Below, in pieces: positions 46,826 to 58,079 of a stretch of DNA of 64,000 nt. Source of the stretch: Cristatella mucedo (taxonomy: Eukaryota > Bryozoa > Phylactolaemata > Cristatellidae). Position numbers and translations under genes: made by a program. The stretch covers positions 262,501 through 326,500 of the forward strand of contig WPIO01000197.1 in NCBI GenBank assembly GCA_009760855.2. The letters run 5' to 3'. Under the pieces are notes generated by a model. That model did not search any database and had not been told where the DNA came from. It was given only the letters and a program-made list of their open reading frames with translations. Each line of letters starts with the position of its first letter. Positions within the stretch are counted from its first letter, which is position 1.

Positions 46826-47092
46826 TTTTAATAATAATAATGATAATAATGCACTTGACAAAGTGCCCGCAGAGAACTCAATCTCGTCCTAGGCGCTTTG
46901 CATGTGCTGCAAAGGGAAACGCGATTGAATCGTGAGTAGCATCTTGCTTGATAAACAACACGAACAACGTGGTTATGGGTGACATGCACAGGGTAAGCAT
47001 GCAAATGTGGTTAGTGGCAGCATGCACAGTGTCAGAGCACATAAACACACGAGGGACGAATCGCAGGGACTCACTGAATGCTGTCCGATTTA
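46826..47092 (-). mobile_element. LINE-A 3' UTR copy
   Basis: The TAATAATAATGATAATAATG tail, a mutated hairpin (AAGTGCCCGCAGAG) and the 3' UTR stop at GAATGCTGTCC. The flanks GATTTTTA and GATTTAGC match the uninterrupted GATTTTTTAGCTCGATC of unit 3, suggesting a short target duplication. Confidence 0.8.
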
Positions 47093-47754
47093 GCTCGATC
47101 TGCATTCAGTATACGTCATGTATGTTGCAGCACGATCCTAGGAAAAGGTCAGTTACCACAAATGTCTACCCAGAATGCCGAATGAGCAATGTATGTGCAA
47201 AAATTTCAATGCTTTCACCAAAATAAAAAAAAGCACTCTAAATGAAACTTAGTTCAAAGATATAGTAACAGTGATCTCTGATAACTAGAGATGAAGCACC
47301 CTCTCATTATTCGTAATATTGGGATCCATTCGTACGCTAAGTTAAGTAGTATTGGGTTTGTGACTAATAAAGATTTCTCAGTGGTAGACTTTAAGGTAGG
47401 CTCTTTGCATGGCGTGGCAAGAATTGGTCGACAGGTCGCAATAGTTGCAATGGAAGGGGTTTTGAAAAACAGTCAGCTCTAAGTCGTGAAACCTCGATAA
47501 TTAGTTCTAGTCATATTTTTTTAAACCACTGTCAGTGATGTGAGAACGTGGGTCATTTTCCCAGAAGAATAATAGAGCTTACAGTTAACTCAGATTTTGT
47601 GGATGTTCAGCATCCGAGAGATTTTGCTAAGTTGTTTTCTAGAATTAATTTGTCAGGTTAAAAGAAAACCTTAACTTATCAATACAGCAAGTCGCGAACT
47701 GACCGAGTTGAGCTATTTTTGGTCGTGTGAAGCCTAGGTGACGGGTCCGATCTT

Positions 47755-48044
47755 ATAATAATTATAATAATAATAATTCACTTGATAAAGCGCCCTCAAA
47801 GAACTTAATCTCTCTCTAGGTGCTTTACATTTGCTGTAAAGTGAAATGCAATTGAATTGTAAGTAAAATCATGCTTAAAAAAACAAACGAAATGAATAAT
47901 ATGGTTAGGGGTGACATGCACAGGGTCAGCATGCAAATGTGGTTAGTGGCAGCATGCACAGTGTCAGCACGCATAAGCACATCAAGGACGAATCACAGGG
48001 ACCCACTAAATGCTGTCCTAAATAGGTGTGTTTTTAAGTTTATA
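47755..48044 (-). mobile_element. LINE-A 3' UTR copy
   Basis: AATAATAATAATTCACTTG, hairpin and 3' UTR, ending at the TAGGTGTGTTTTTAAGTTT region just inside the ORF. It is almost the same as 27.48-27.75 kb. A second LINE-A tail starts immediately after it, giving tandem same-strand insertions. Confidence 0.85.
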
Positions 48045-48256
48045 ATAAGAATAATAATAATATTGCACTTGATAAAGCGCCCTCAGAGAACTTAATCTCT
48101 TTCTAGGCGCTTTACATTTGCTGCAAAGTGATATGCAATTGAATAGTAAGTAAAATAATGCTTGAAAAACAAACAAAATGAATAATATGGTTAGGGGTGA
48201 CATGCACAGGGTCAGCATGCAAACGTTGTTAGTGGCAGCATGCACAGTGTCAGCTA
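48045..48256 (-). mobile_element. LINE-A 3' UTR, part of a rearranged copy
   Basis: A second ATT tail, hairpin and 3' UTR end at GCATGCACAGTGTCAGC, about 80 bp short of the ORF stop. The ORF of the same family resumes at 48462. The intervening 205 bp is foreign. Confidence 0.8.
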
Positions 48257-48405
48257 CTGAGAGCACTTCTGGGTCTTGCAAGGGAAGTCAAGTGCTCAGT
48301 TGGCTACATAAACATCTGATTCCGTATACCTTACTTCAATCAAATGATTGAAAACTTGAAACCAGAGTTACCGTTAAGTGATAGAGATCTAGAAGATAAA
48401 AGTTG
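48257..48405. other. Foreign insert inside LINE-A copy
   Basis: About 150 bp that match no other part of the window. It lies between the LINE-A 3' UTR and a tRNA-Gln fragment. Read on the minus strand, it directly follows the tRNA 3' end, as would the body of a tRNA-derived SINE. Confidence 0.4.
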
Positions 48406-48461
48406 AGGTTCTACCGAGATTTGAACTCGGATCGCTGGATTCAAAGTCCCGAGTGCTAACC
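48406..48461 (-). tRNA. tRNA-Gln (UUG) 3' fragment, not functional
   Basis: The minus strand reads GGTTAGCACTCGGGACTTTG, then AATCCAGCGATCCGAGTTCA and AATCTCGGTAGAACCT. This matches the D-arm end, anticodon arm (TTG at 48442-48444), TPsiC arm (B box GAGTTCAAATCTC) and acceptor 3' strand of eukaryotic tRNA-Gln. The 5' ~17 nt (acceptor 5' strand and A box start) are missing. The anticodon stem has one mismatch. It is fused at 48461/48462 to LINE-A ORF sequence, where the LINE frame continues through it. Confidence 0.75.
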
Positions 48462-49525
48462 TTCTTTTAAATGTGGTCAGGTCAGGGGATGTTCTGCCGC
48501 AGGTCGGGAGGGAGTTCCAGGCTTTGGGAGCATACGAGCTAAATGCACGGTCTCCAAATGATTTAAGGTTTGTACGAGGTATTTCCAGACTGCTGGATTC
48601 CGAAAAACGAGTGGTACGATGCTTGGCCTGATGGGGTAGTATATCTGAAAGATAGGCTGGAGCCATAGAATGAAGAGTTCTACAAGTGAGCGGCAAAACC
48701 TTGAAGGTAATCTGTTGCCTCACTGGTAGCCAGTGCAGGTCGGCGAGAAGTGGAGTAATGTGGCAACTGCGACGCTCACGACAGACAAGCCTAGCTGCAG
48801 AGTTTTGCACCAGCTGCAATCGCCTGATCGCACATGCTGGTAGGTCAGTAAGCAGTGATTTGCAGAAGTCGAGACGGGATGTCACGAATCCACGGACCAA
48901 CTGGGACGTGGTATCCTTATCTAAACAAGCCCGAATTTTAGCAATGTTATGAAGCTGAAAATAGGCAGATTTGACGGTGGAGCTGATGTGGTCGCCTAAC
49001 GAGAGGTCGCTTTGGAACACGACACCTAGATTTCGAGCTGATTCAACTGGAGATATGCTGGCAGAGCCAATTTTGAAAGTCAGCCTTTCCAATTTCTGAA
49101 TCACACTGGGTTTTCCCATAACTAGTAAGTTAGTTTATCATCGTTTAGTTTTAGAAAACTTGCTGCCATCCATGTGCGGATGTCATCAATGCATGCTGCA
49201 AGTAAGTTGAGAGAATTTGAGGTGCTCGAAGGCTGGGAGGGATCAAAGCAAAGGTACAACTGAGTGTCATCCGCATAGAAGTGAAAGCCTAGATTGTGCT
49301 TGGCAATCACATCAGCAAGAGGGAGAGTATAAACGGTGAAAAGGACCGGACCTAGCACAGAGCCCTGAGGTACTCCATATTTTAGAGGTACTTCAGATGA
49401 TCTTTGTCCATTCACGTCAATACTCTCGAGTCTCCCACTGAGATAGGACCTGAACCACTGCAGAGCAGTGCCAGTGATGCCCAGGCGAGATGAGAGGTGC
49501 TCTAGAAGTACTTTGTGATCGATGG
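48462..49525 (-). mobile_element. LINE-A ORF with reverse-transcriptase palm
   Basis: This is the only copy in the window with the catalytic core: VPQGSVLGPVLF followed by GFHFYADDTQLYLCF (YADD box). The upstream part is LGITGTALQWFRSYLSGR. A frameshift near 49120 separates this 137-codon frame from the 260-codon C-terminal frame (MGKPSVIQKLERLTFK onward). The 5' end is cut at a DHKVLLEHL-like segment, so endonuclease and fingers are missing. The 3' end runs into the tRNA-Gln fragment. Confidence 0.88.
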
Positions 49526-49971
49526 TTATTTGCAAGCAAAGATCACTAATCGCAGGTAAGGCTTTGGAGACGCCTCGTGTTACAATTGTCGTGGGACATT
49601 TGGAGCATCATTGTACCTGGCGTTCCCTAGTTCATATCTGAAAGGTATCTGTTAGTGCCACGGAGTTGCTTCGTTAACGTTAGCTTCTGTGATCCAAATT
49701 AACCTCTTTTAATTGTGCCCAGTTTTGTTGCCTCTCTAGAATAATCAGTGCCAAGGCTTTTCTAAGTACTGCCATCTTAAGGGACCCGTATGCAAAAAAC
49801 ACTCATTCTTGTGCATGCTTGCCTAAAGCTAGTCGGCACTCCAACTGTGAGCCTGTTGACTAATATTACCACTTTTTCAGCCCCAAAGCAATTCAATAAT
49901 AAGCCAAGACTCCTGTGTGCACCATTGCTTTCTATTAATTACGTGCAAATACGGTGGAATTTCTATTCCTA

Positions 49972-50118
49972 GAGCTGGTTTGGTCTTGTGGTTACGGGGC
50001 TCGCCCCGACCAAGGTCTGACTGAGGTCGTGGGCTCGAGCCCAGAGGCATATGTAAAGTGCCTGAATAGAGATTAAGTTCTCTTGGGGTGGTATATAATC
50101 GAATTATATATTTATATC
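49972..50118 (+). mobile_element. SINE-B, nearly full length
   Basis: GAGCTGGTTTGGTCTTGTGG is the head. It is followed by CCGACCAAGGTCTGACTGAGG and the B-box-like GGGCTCGAGCCC, then AAAGTGCCTGAATAGAGATT, AAGTTCTCTTGGGGTGG and an ATTATATATTTATAT tail. It interrupts the upstream intron of LRR exon 5 at a position continuous in units 3 and 6. Confidence 0.8.
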
Positions 50119-50423
50119 TTACCCTACGTAATTTTTGGCAACTGCAATGACTTGTACCGTACTTCGAATGATTCAGTGGACCTTACTTTCAGCTACTTGC
50201 CTCTTGCTGTGGAATAGCGATTACCAAATAAAGTGTTAGTTTGTAGTGACAGATAAGGTTCAAGTCAACGTTTGATAGTGTTTTGTGAGCAGACGGTTTG
50301 AGCATGATTAACTTTTGTATATGTGATACTTTTCATATGTAGCAGACTGTCTGTCCTTAGATGGCACGTCGAGGTGCAGGTGCAAGACGGTTAACTAGGA
50401 TTCGTTTTCTTTGTTTGTTCAAG

Positions 50424-50564
50424 CTGGAGCTGCTGAATATCTCTGTGAACGAGGAGCTGACAACCCTTCCTCCCTCCATATGCCAGCTGCACGGACTGCA
50501 AGTGCTTCATGCTTCTCGATGTGGCTTCGCCAAACTGTCTGACACCTTCGAAGGCATTGACTCG
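50424..50564 (+). CDS. LRR cassette exon, copy 5 (47 codons)
   Basis: Acceptor TTGTTCAAG| and donor |GTAAGA; phase 0 at both ends. Differences from the majority are Val8, Gln26, Phe35, Ala36, Ser39, Thr41, Glu43 and Ile45. Ser39 replaces the conserved Pro of the second repeat's LP turn and Phe35 replaces a scaffold Leu, so this copy shows the most signs of relaxed constraint. The frame is still open. Confidence 0.75.
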
Positions 50565-51520
50565 GTAAGAGGAGAAGTATAATTTGGGCTTTGACTTTTT
50601 AAGCACGTTTTAAACGAGGCAATGCCGTTGCTCAGTGAGTCGTGTGCACTTCGATGCCGTGTGAGTTCAGTTCTAATAGTGCTTTTTGCAGTGAAAAAGA
50701 TGCGTTGTTGTGATAGCTGAGTACTTTTTTTTATCTTAGCGACACAAAACTGCTAAGTAGCTGTAAAACCAGAAATACTGTTTCCCGCAGAGGCATGAAA
50801 CTGGCAGTCGCTTGCATCTGTTTATTTTAGAGAATTACTATAGACTACTTGACCTGCGTTGATAGTCAGCTTAAGCTTAACGTTAAACTAAAGGCATCAT
50901 ATTGCATCAATTCTGACAACGTTAAATTTGATTTTGCTTTAGCACTCAAAGGCATGGTTAATGCTTTTAGCATTTGCTAGGTCTCTGAGGTTTGTCCTTT
51001 ATGTGCATTTACCTGCTGATCGTATGCCCGCTGCTTGTGGAGGTTACCACCAAACCTTCGGTAGTGCTTTCTTGTCGGCATCTGTAAGGTGCTCTAAAAG
51101 AGATTCACTGCTCTGAGGGTGCAATTAAAATGCATTATTCTTACTATAAGTTTCTCAACATATGTAGTGCATTTTTTCAGATAGACCACTCTAAAATTGA
51201 CGTTGGGCTTGTAGGAGGCATGCTGTATTAGCTGAATTTCAGAACCAACACGCTTTGATAGTGCAAAGAAAGCTACCGCTTGGATTTAATGTTTCTGGCG
51301 ATGACACTTCTACTTGTTAATTCAATTGGACTGAATTGGAGGTGCTTTAAGATGCGAAGGTACCAGACCTTAGTTTAAGCAATTAATTGAGTACATATTG
51401 AAGAGTAGGAATGATCTGTGTACAGATTGTTAGCCCTGTAGCCATATTGCACCCTGCAGGCATTTAGGAATGTCAGAAGTGAATGTTCTGGATAGCTCTT
51501 TAATGAGTGTTCCAAGGTTA

Positions 51521-51620
51521 CGACTGTTCCTGCCTTCGTATGCCAGCTGCATGCACTGTGTCATGCGTTCGCATGTGGCTTCTTGGTCTGCCTGACCACT
51601 GGGAAGGCATGCAGTCGTTA
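51521..51620 (+). pseudogene. LRR exon relic 2 (5'-truncated)
   Basis: Same structure as the relic at 44278: starts at CGACTGTTCCTGCC, keeps CGTATGCCAGCTGCATGC, GTGGCTTCTTGGTCTGCC and GGGAAGGCATGCAG, then GTTAAGC instead of the donor. It lies 1.1 kb after intact copy 5. Confidence 0.75.
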
Positions 51621-52400
51621 AGCTATTAAGTATACATATGATGTTCAGATTTGAGAAACTTGCTTTAAACACTAGGACGTGGCTGCTTAGAAAATTTAAG
51701 TAAATGAATAAAATTCATTTGCGTAGAACCCTAAGAGAACTTAATCTCTATTCAGGTACATCACTTTAGGCCTAGGGCCCGACAACTATAAATACTGAAC
51801 TTGCTCACTGTTATACCTAATTTTCTAAGGGATGGCACCGTGTGAAGATAATGTTAGCATAGAAATTCCGAAAAAGTCCGAAGAGGGATTAAGCTCAGAC
51901 GGCATATTTCTGGCTGTGACAGCTGTGCTAGTTGTCTCAGTTTTTCTAAACATGAAAGTACTGTACGGTGCGTAGGTACTGGTGCAAAGTTCTATCAGTT
52001 ACCTCGAATTCACGAGTGCCATTAGACTGTGTCCACAAAGTTTAGTGCAGCAGTCTTATTGTGACTTTTAACCGATAAGGACGAGTCGAAAGAAAATATT
52101 CTGGAAAGCTTCTTAATAAGTGTTCACGAATCGTTACTAGCAAGTTATATTCTGATGTAAACATACTGACCCTGGGCATGTCAGCCCTATCAGTGTTACC
52201 CTTGTTTATTGAGTAATGCTACCAGTAACCGTTCAGTCGTACTTCCTTTGCAGCAGATGTAAAGGGCCTAGAAAGAGGTTGCATTTTCTAAAGGTGCTAC
52301 ATGAAATGTATTATTATTAGTGTTGTTATCATTATTGTTAGAAAATACTTCGTCGTAAACGACGAACTTCCTCTCACTGTAGGCATTTTATTGCAAGTCA

Positions 52401-53219
52401 AGTCACTCTTTTCTATTAAGCTTCTGCCGAAGTCAATTAATATTGCTAACCTTCCCTTGGATAGTACTAGACAGTTACTATTTAGGCCGAAACGTAACTA
52501 CTTTTTTCGAAGTGTATATTAGGTGTTGTTGGTAAGCAGACAGCGTATGTACTATTGTTTCACCATGTTCAGTTGTGCGCTAGGTAATGGCAGGTCATAT
52601 TTAGCCCTAAGGTAGAGTGCATAAACTAGTAGGTCTCTCAGCAATTTGTCTTTTCTGAGCATCGTTGTACGATGCCAAAGTTTTTAACTTGGAGAGTGTT
52701 CTCTTACTACAATGTAGCAGAGCTTTTGTAGTTAAAGCTACGGCTGCCACTTTTTCCAGTGCACCTATCAAAGATTATGTGGCAGCAAGCTCGCTCATTT
52801 CCTTTCAACAAAATACTACATCATGGTTATATTTTCTGCTTGCGCTCGGCAGAAAAGAAGTTTGTGCTGGCTGCCACTCTTTCTGACCTCGCTGCGTTGC
52901 CCTGTACTAATGTACCAGTGTATCAAAGATTATACCATGTACCAGTGTTTCAAAGATCAGAAACCAGCAAGCTTGTTCCCTCGGTTTAAAGGAAATACTC
53001 CTTTAATTATATTACTTATTGTGTTAAGCAGGAAGGAAGTTTGTTACGGGCGACACCAGTTGCTGATGATGCTGTATTGCTTTTACCTAAGTTGAATATG
53101 TTCTGTAATTGTATAGCAAGTGCTTGATCATCTACATAGGTCTATAACTGTCAAATTTAGTTCAATAATTTCTAACCTTAAGACATTAAAGTTCTTGACC
53201 TTTTTACAGTTCATCCGAA
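52401..53219. repeat. Segment paralogous to 29.5-30.6 kb
   Basis: GTAAGCAGACAGCGTATGTAC to TTCTCTTACTAC (52530-52710) matches 29605-29790. CTTGATCATCTACATAGG to the following 100 bp matches 30297-30400. Open frames of about 75-90 codons here (52665-53095) show no known motif. Confidence 0.55.
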
Positions 53220-54330
53220 GTCAATCCATTTCTCGGCACTGCACATGTGCTGTAAAGGAAGCACGATTGAATGGTTAGTGGTAGCATGCTCGGTAAACAA
53301 GAACGACATGGTTAGGGGTGACGTGCACAGGGTCAGCATGCAAGTGTGATTAGTGGCATCATGTGACCGTGTCCGCATGCATAAGCAATAAAGGAAGAAT
53401 CACGGACCCAATAGATGTTTTCATAAATGGATGTGATTTAACTTTCTATTTAAATGCATTCAAGTCATGGGACGTGACTGAAGTCGGGAGTCAGTTGCAA
53501 GCTTTTGGAAGAGTTTAAGGCAAGGTCTCCAAAAGATTTTTGTTTTGATTGACCGTTTTATTTGCATTTCCACTCTGTTTATGTTACACTAGGTAAGAAA
53601 GTGTGTGCATTTATCTTAGGTCTGTTATCAGGGCCAAATTTGTGCAAACATCTGTCTGTATGTTTTCTCACTTTTTAGTTATATTTAATTATTAATTATA
53701 ACCTGGCACCAGATATTAGTGGATAGCTGACATTTAGACTGAAGGCTTACTAATTTATTCTAGCAATATGTTAGATGTTGTCAGTTGCAGACTACTGTCT
53801 CGTGTACTTAGCTTCATGGTGTTTTTTACCATAACGGTTGTGAAATGAAATTATGTGGATAGAAAATGGTTTGAGGAAATATAATTGAGTAACCTGTAGG
53901 TCTCACGGCAATTGGGGCGGTGTAAGTAATGTAAAGTAAAGTTTAAGATGCCGTCTTTTACTTAAAAAAAACTTTCCTTTCCGATTTGGGGCAGAGCAAA
54001 AACACGTTCTCTCAGTGGTTGGCTTTGTAGGTAGACAGGACTTATAGCTTGGCTGCCAGATTCCTTTGAGACGGCTATTCGGTGGCCTGTTGTTGCATGA
54101 CTGTCAATCGCCATGTTGGGGCTGGACGTGAAGCCTCTTTAGTGTTTTTATGAATGGAACTTACACTCAATCCGATGCATCTGCAGTATCCCATTACTAT
54201 GGAGCAGCATGCGACCACATTACTACTAATAATAATGACAATAACAATAAAACTCACTTGATAAAGTGCACTCAGAGAACTGAATCTTTTTCCATGAGCT
54301 TTACGTTTGGTGCAAAGGAAACTTAATTAA

Positions 54331-54492
54331 TCCTAGCTGCTTAAACAGCCTCGTTTTGTATAGCAACAGAAGAGCCTTTACGGCTATCACCACCGCTGGC
54401 GATAAAGGATCGCCCACTGCAGGAATCGAACCCACGACCTCGGGGCCGAGGTCGTGAAAGCTACCGCCTTACCTAGTGTGCCATTACGGCTC
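54331..54492 (-). mobile_element. SINE-A inserted into a LINE fossil
   Basis: A full minus-strand copy with a perfect GACCTCGGGGCCGAGGTC inverted core. It interrupts the sequence GGAAACTTGATGGGATG that is continuous in units 2, 3 and 5. AACTT occurs on both sides (before AATTAATCC and after GGCTCACC), a 5-bp target duplication. Insertion is therefore younger than the duplicon. Confidence 0.88.
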
Positions 54493-55385
54493 ACCAACTT
54501 GATGGGATGATTAGTGGAATCAAGTTCGATAAAGAACAAGAATAAACATGATCAGTGTGACATGCTCAGGGTCTGCATGCCAGTGTGGTTAGTGGCAGCA
54601 TTACAATTCACGTAGAGCAGCAGCACATTCTCATCGTTCTTACGTTGGGGCAGCAGGCTGTAGCAGTTCTACTCCTGGATTCGTGCATTACTTTTTAAGA
54701 CTATGGAATGTATTCTAGAGTACCCTAGCTGTTCTCCAAGCTTGTGCGAGCAACTTGCTTTCCATTTTCTTGGCCTCTAGTTTTTTAAGCTTCCGGCAGG
54801 GAGTTTTTTTAAATGCCTACTCGTTTCTCTAAAATTGAATATCAACCATACTGATAGCAGCTCTGCTGTCGCGTGATACCCTGTGGCTATGGATGGCTAC
54901 TCACCTCCGTAGTACACGTATTGGTGAATATGTAAGCCTTTTTGCACATTTCAGCTGCAGTTTTCAAGTATTGCCCTTGTATAAGGTATAAGTCACTCAC
55001 TCTATCGGTCTCTGTCTGTCTTTGTCGCTATCTTTCTCTCTCTCCGTCTCTAATTTCTGGCCTAGGCTGCACAGCGTTTGTACTATTGCACCAAGAAAGT
55101 AATAAAATAGGTGATAATGAGCTCGATCTCCATTGAGTAGCCTATATACATGACGCAGCAGGATACCAGGAAACGGTCAGTTACCACAAATATCTACCAA
55201 GGATGCCAAATGAAGAATGTAACTGCAAAGTTTACAAAGCTTTTGCGTGTAAATGTGACAAAGCCAACGAGAAGGAATTGATTTCAATGATATAGTAATA
55301 CTAGATTCTGATAACCGGAGCTGAATCATACTCTCGTTATTCTTTAAAATGGATTCATTCTTAGACTAAGTTAAGTAGTATTCGG

Positions 55386-55688
55386 TTGGTAACTAATAAA
55401 GATTTCTTAGTCGTAGGCTTTAAACTATGCTCTTTGCACAGTGAACCTAGAATAGGTTGGCTTGTCGTAATAGTTGCATCTGAAGATTTTTTTGAAAATC
55501 AGCCAGCACTTCGTCGTGAGAGCTCGATCAACAGTTTCACTCGTATTCGTTACCCCACTGTAAACGATGTCAGAACGTGGATCATTTTTCATGAAAAAAT
55601 AGGGCTTACAGTTGAATCAGATGTTGTGGATGTTCAGCATCCCAGAGACTTTGCAAACTTGTTTTCTAGAGTCAATTTGACAGGTTAA
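55386..55688 (+). other. Open frame of unknown function, shared by duplicons
   Basis: One hundred codons are open here, ending LFSRVNLTG then stop. Recognisable sub-blocks, VTNKDFLVVDFKVGSLHG-like and YPTVNDVRTWIIF then VVDVQHPRDFANLFSR, recur in the same order at 31.77-31.95, 35.12-36.01, 38.76-39.07, 47.34-47.66 and 59.45-59.76 kb. There they are broken by frameshifts or stops. No known domain is recognised. It may be a former exon or the end of an ancient transposon ORF. It lies about 0.9-1.2 kb before the LRR exon in each unit. Confidence 0.4.
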
Positions 55689-56607
55689 CAACAGCCTTAA
55701 CTTATCCATACAGCATGTCGCGAACTGACCGAGTTGAGCTATTTTTGGTCGTGTGTGCAGCACGTGACTGGCCCCATCTTATGTTATTAGCGACTGAAGG
55801 CCACTAATCACAGCTAAAGCTTTAGAGAGGCCTCGTGTTGAAATTGCCGTGGGGTATTTGGAGCATCGTCGTACCTGACATTCTCTAGTTCATATCTGAA
55901 AGGTTTCTGATAGTGCTACTGAGTTTTTTTGATAATGTTTGCGTCTGTTATCATCCGTTTAAGTCGCTTACTTGTGCTACGTTTTGTCTCCTCTCTAAAA
56001 TAATTAGTCGCAAGGCTTTTCTAAATACTGCCATCTTTGGAGATCCCTTCTGCCAAAACCACACATTTTTGTGGACGCTTGCCTAAAGCTAGTCGGCACG
56101 CAAACTGTGAGCCTGTTGACGGTTATCACCCCATTTCCACCAAAATCACTCCGTTTCCAGCCTCAACGTCATTCAAGATTAAGCCAAGACTCCTGTGTGC
56201 ACCATTACTTTTTAGTAATTACATGCAAACACTGTGGAGCTTCCATTCGTGGAACCAATCGCTATCCCCAATTAGAGATTTTTACCCCGGGTAAGTTTTG
56301 GCAACTGCAATCAGTTGCATCGTACTTGGATGTATCGTACTACTCATTGAAATGATTCCGTGGGTCTTAATTTCTGCTACGTGCCCCTTTTCTGTGTAAT
56401 AGTGATCACAAACAAGTGTTACTTTGTAGTTACAGATATTTTTGAAATGAACGCTTGGCAGTGTTTTGTGAGCAGCCGATTTGAACATGATTACATTTTC
56501 CTATATCTGCTACTTGCCAAATGTAACAGGCTACCAGTCCTTAGGCAGCACATGGAGGTGCAGGTGCAAGAAGGTTTACCAGGTTTCTTATTCTTTGCTT
56601 GTTCCAG

Positions 56608-56748
56608 CTGGAGGAGCTTTGTATCTCTGATAACTATATGCTCACCACCCTTCCTCCCTCCGAAAGGCAGCTCCACGGACTGAAAGTGCTTTATGCTTCT
56701 CGATGTGGCCTTACCAAACTGCCTGACAGCTTTAAAGGCATGGACTCG
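56608..56748 (+). CDS. LRR cassette exon, copy 6 (47 codons)
   Basis: Acceptor CTTGTTCCAG| and donor |GTAAGT, the best donor in the array; phase 0 at both ends. Differences are Glu3, Cys5, Asp8, Tyr10, Met11, Glu19, Arg20 and Tyr29. All but Glu19/Arg20 fall at solvent-exposed LRR positions. The second repeat is LKVLYASRCGLTKLP. Confidence 0.8.
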
Positions 56749-57290
56749 GTAAGTCATGAAGTAGAACAGAATGGATGGATTTGTGAAGCATGTTTTAAAC
56801 CAGACGATGCCGTAGCTTAGTGAGTGGTGTGTACTTCGATGTCGTGTGAGTGTAGTTCGAACAGTGGTTTTTGCAGTGAACCAATAGCATTGTACTGATA
56901 GCTAACTACTTTTGTGACCTAAGCACAGTTTTAATTTCATTTTAAATATGGTCAAGTCTGAAGATGTCGTGACAAAAGGCGGGAGTGAGTTCCAAGCTTT
57001 AAGAGCATAGGAACTAAAGGCAAGGTCTGCAAAGGATTTTAAACTGATTCGACCGTTCGCATTCCCACTCTCTCGATGTTACACTATTTTAAACGGTGTG
57101 TGCATTTCCGTTAGGCCCACAGGGCCAAATTATTTTGAACATCAGTCTGAAAGTTTTAACCTTTTAAGCCAGAGTTTAATTATTAATTTCATTCTGGCAC
57201 CTGATAGTACTGGATAGCTTACATTTAGTCTGAAGGTTTACTAGTTTGTTCTCGTAATATGTTAGGTGCTGTCAGTTACCAGACTGTGTA

Positions 57291-58079
57291 ATAATAATAA
57301 TAATAATAATAATTCACTTGATAAAGCGCCCTCAGAGAACTCAATCTCTCTCTAGGCGCTTTAAATTTGCTGTAAAGTGAAATGCAATTGAATGGTAAGT
57401 AAATCATGCTTAAGAAACAAACAAAATGAATAATATGGTTAGGGGTGACATGCACAGGGTCAGCATGCAAATGTGGTTAGTGGCAGCATGCACAGTGTCA
57501 GCACGCATAAGCACATCAAAGACGAATGACAGGGACCCACTAAATGCTTTCCTAAAAAGGTGTGTTTTTAGGTTCCATTTAAATGTGGTCAGGTCAGGGG
57601 TTGTTCTGACGCAGGTCGGGACGGAGTTCCAGGCTTTGGGGGCATATGCACTAAATGCACGGTCTCAAAAGGATTTAAGGTTTGTATGAGGTATTGGTAG
57701 ACTGTTGGATTCCGAAAAGAAGGTGGTACGATGCTTGGCCTGATGGGGTAGTATATCTGACAGATAGGCTGGAGCCATAGAATGAAGGGACCTAAAAATG
57801 AGCGACAAAACCTTACAGTCAATCCGTTGCTTGACTGGTAGCCAGTGCAGGTCGGCGAGAAGTGGAGCAATGTGGCAACTGCTACGCTCACGGCAGACAA
57901 GTCTAGCTGCCGAGTTTTGCACCAGCTGCAATCGCCTGATCGCACATGCTGGTAGGCCAGTAAGCAGTGAGTTGCAGAAGTCGAGACGGGATGTCACGAA
58001 TGCATGGACCAACTTAGATGTGGTATCTTTATCTAAACAAGCCCGAATTTTAGCAATGTTATGAAGCTGAAAATAGGCG
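57291..58079 (-). mobile_element. LINE-A, 5'-truncated, with 20-bp target duplication
   Basis: The insertion is flanked by GTCAGTTACCAGACTGTGTA (57271-57290) and the same 20 bases with one C-to-T change (58080-58099). It begins with AATAATAATAATAATAAT, then hairpin, 3' UTR and C-terminal ORF in reverse (RRLQLVQNSAARLVCRE, HWLPVKQRIDCKVL), stopping within YFQLHNIAKIRACL. This is a textbook target-primed reverse transcription product and probably among the youngest events here. Confidence 0.93.

Larger units (their letters stand above)
45040..52400 (+). repeat. LRR duplicon unit 5
   Basis: The longest unit, swollen by LINE-A, tRNA and SINE-B insertions. It starts with a fossil minus LINE (45.04-45.29 kb) and follows the usual order: GACGTGAAGCCTCTTCAGTG (45987), CT tract (46.66 kb), partly open degenerate frame (47.34-47.66 kb), GTCGCGAACTGACCGAGTTG (47691), LRR exon 5 (50424), relic exon (51521) and fossil SINE-B/LINE tails (51.71 and 52.17-52.33 kb). 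Confidence 0.7.
53220..58079 (+). repeat. LRR duplicon unit 6
   Basis: It opens with a fossil minus LINE (53220-53550). Then follow GACGTGAAGCCTCTTTAGTG (54128), a fossil LINE tail split by a SINE-A, a short CT tract (55.02 kb), the fully open degenerate frame (55386), GTCGCGAACTGACCGAGTTG (55717) and LRR exon 6 (56608). A young LINE-A ends the unit. Confidence 0.75.

Noticed and set aside
48340..49119. 259-codon minus-strand frame as a host gene
   Set aside because: It is the LINE-A C-terminus running through the tRNA-Gln fragment; the last ~40 codons are not protein-coding in origin.
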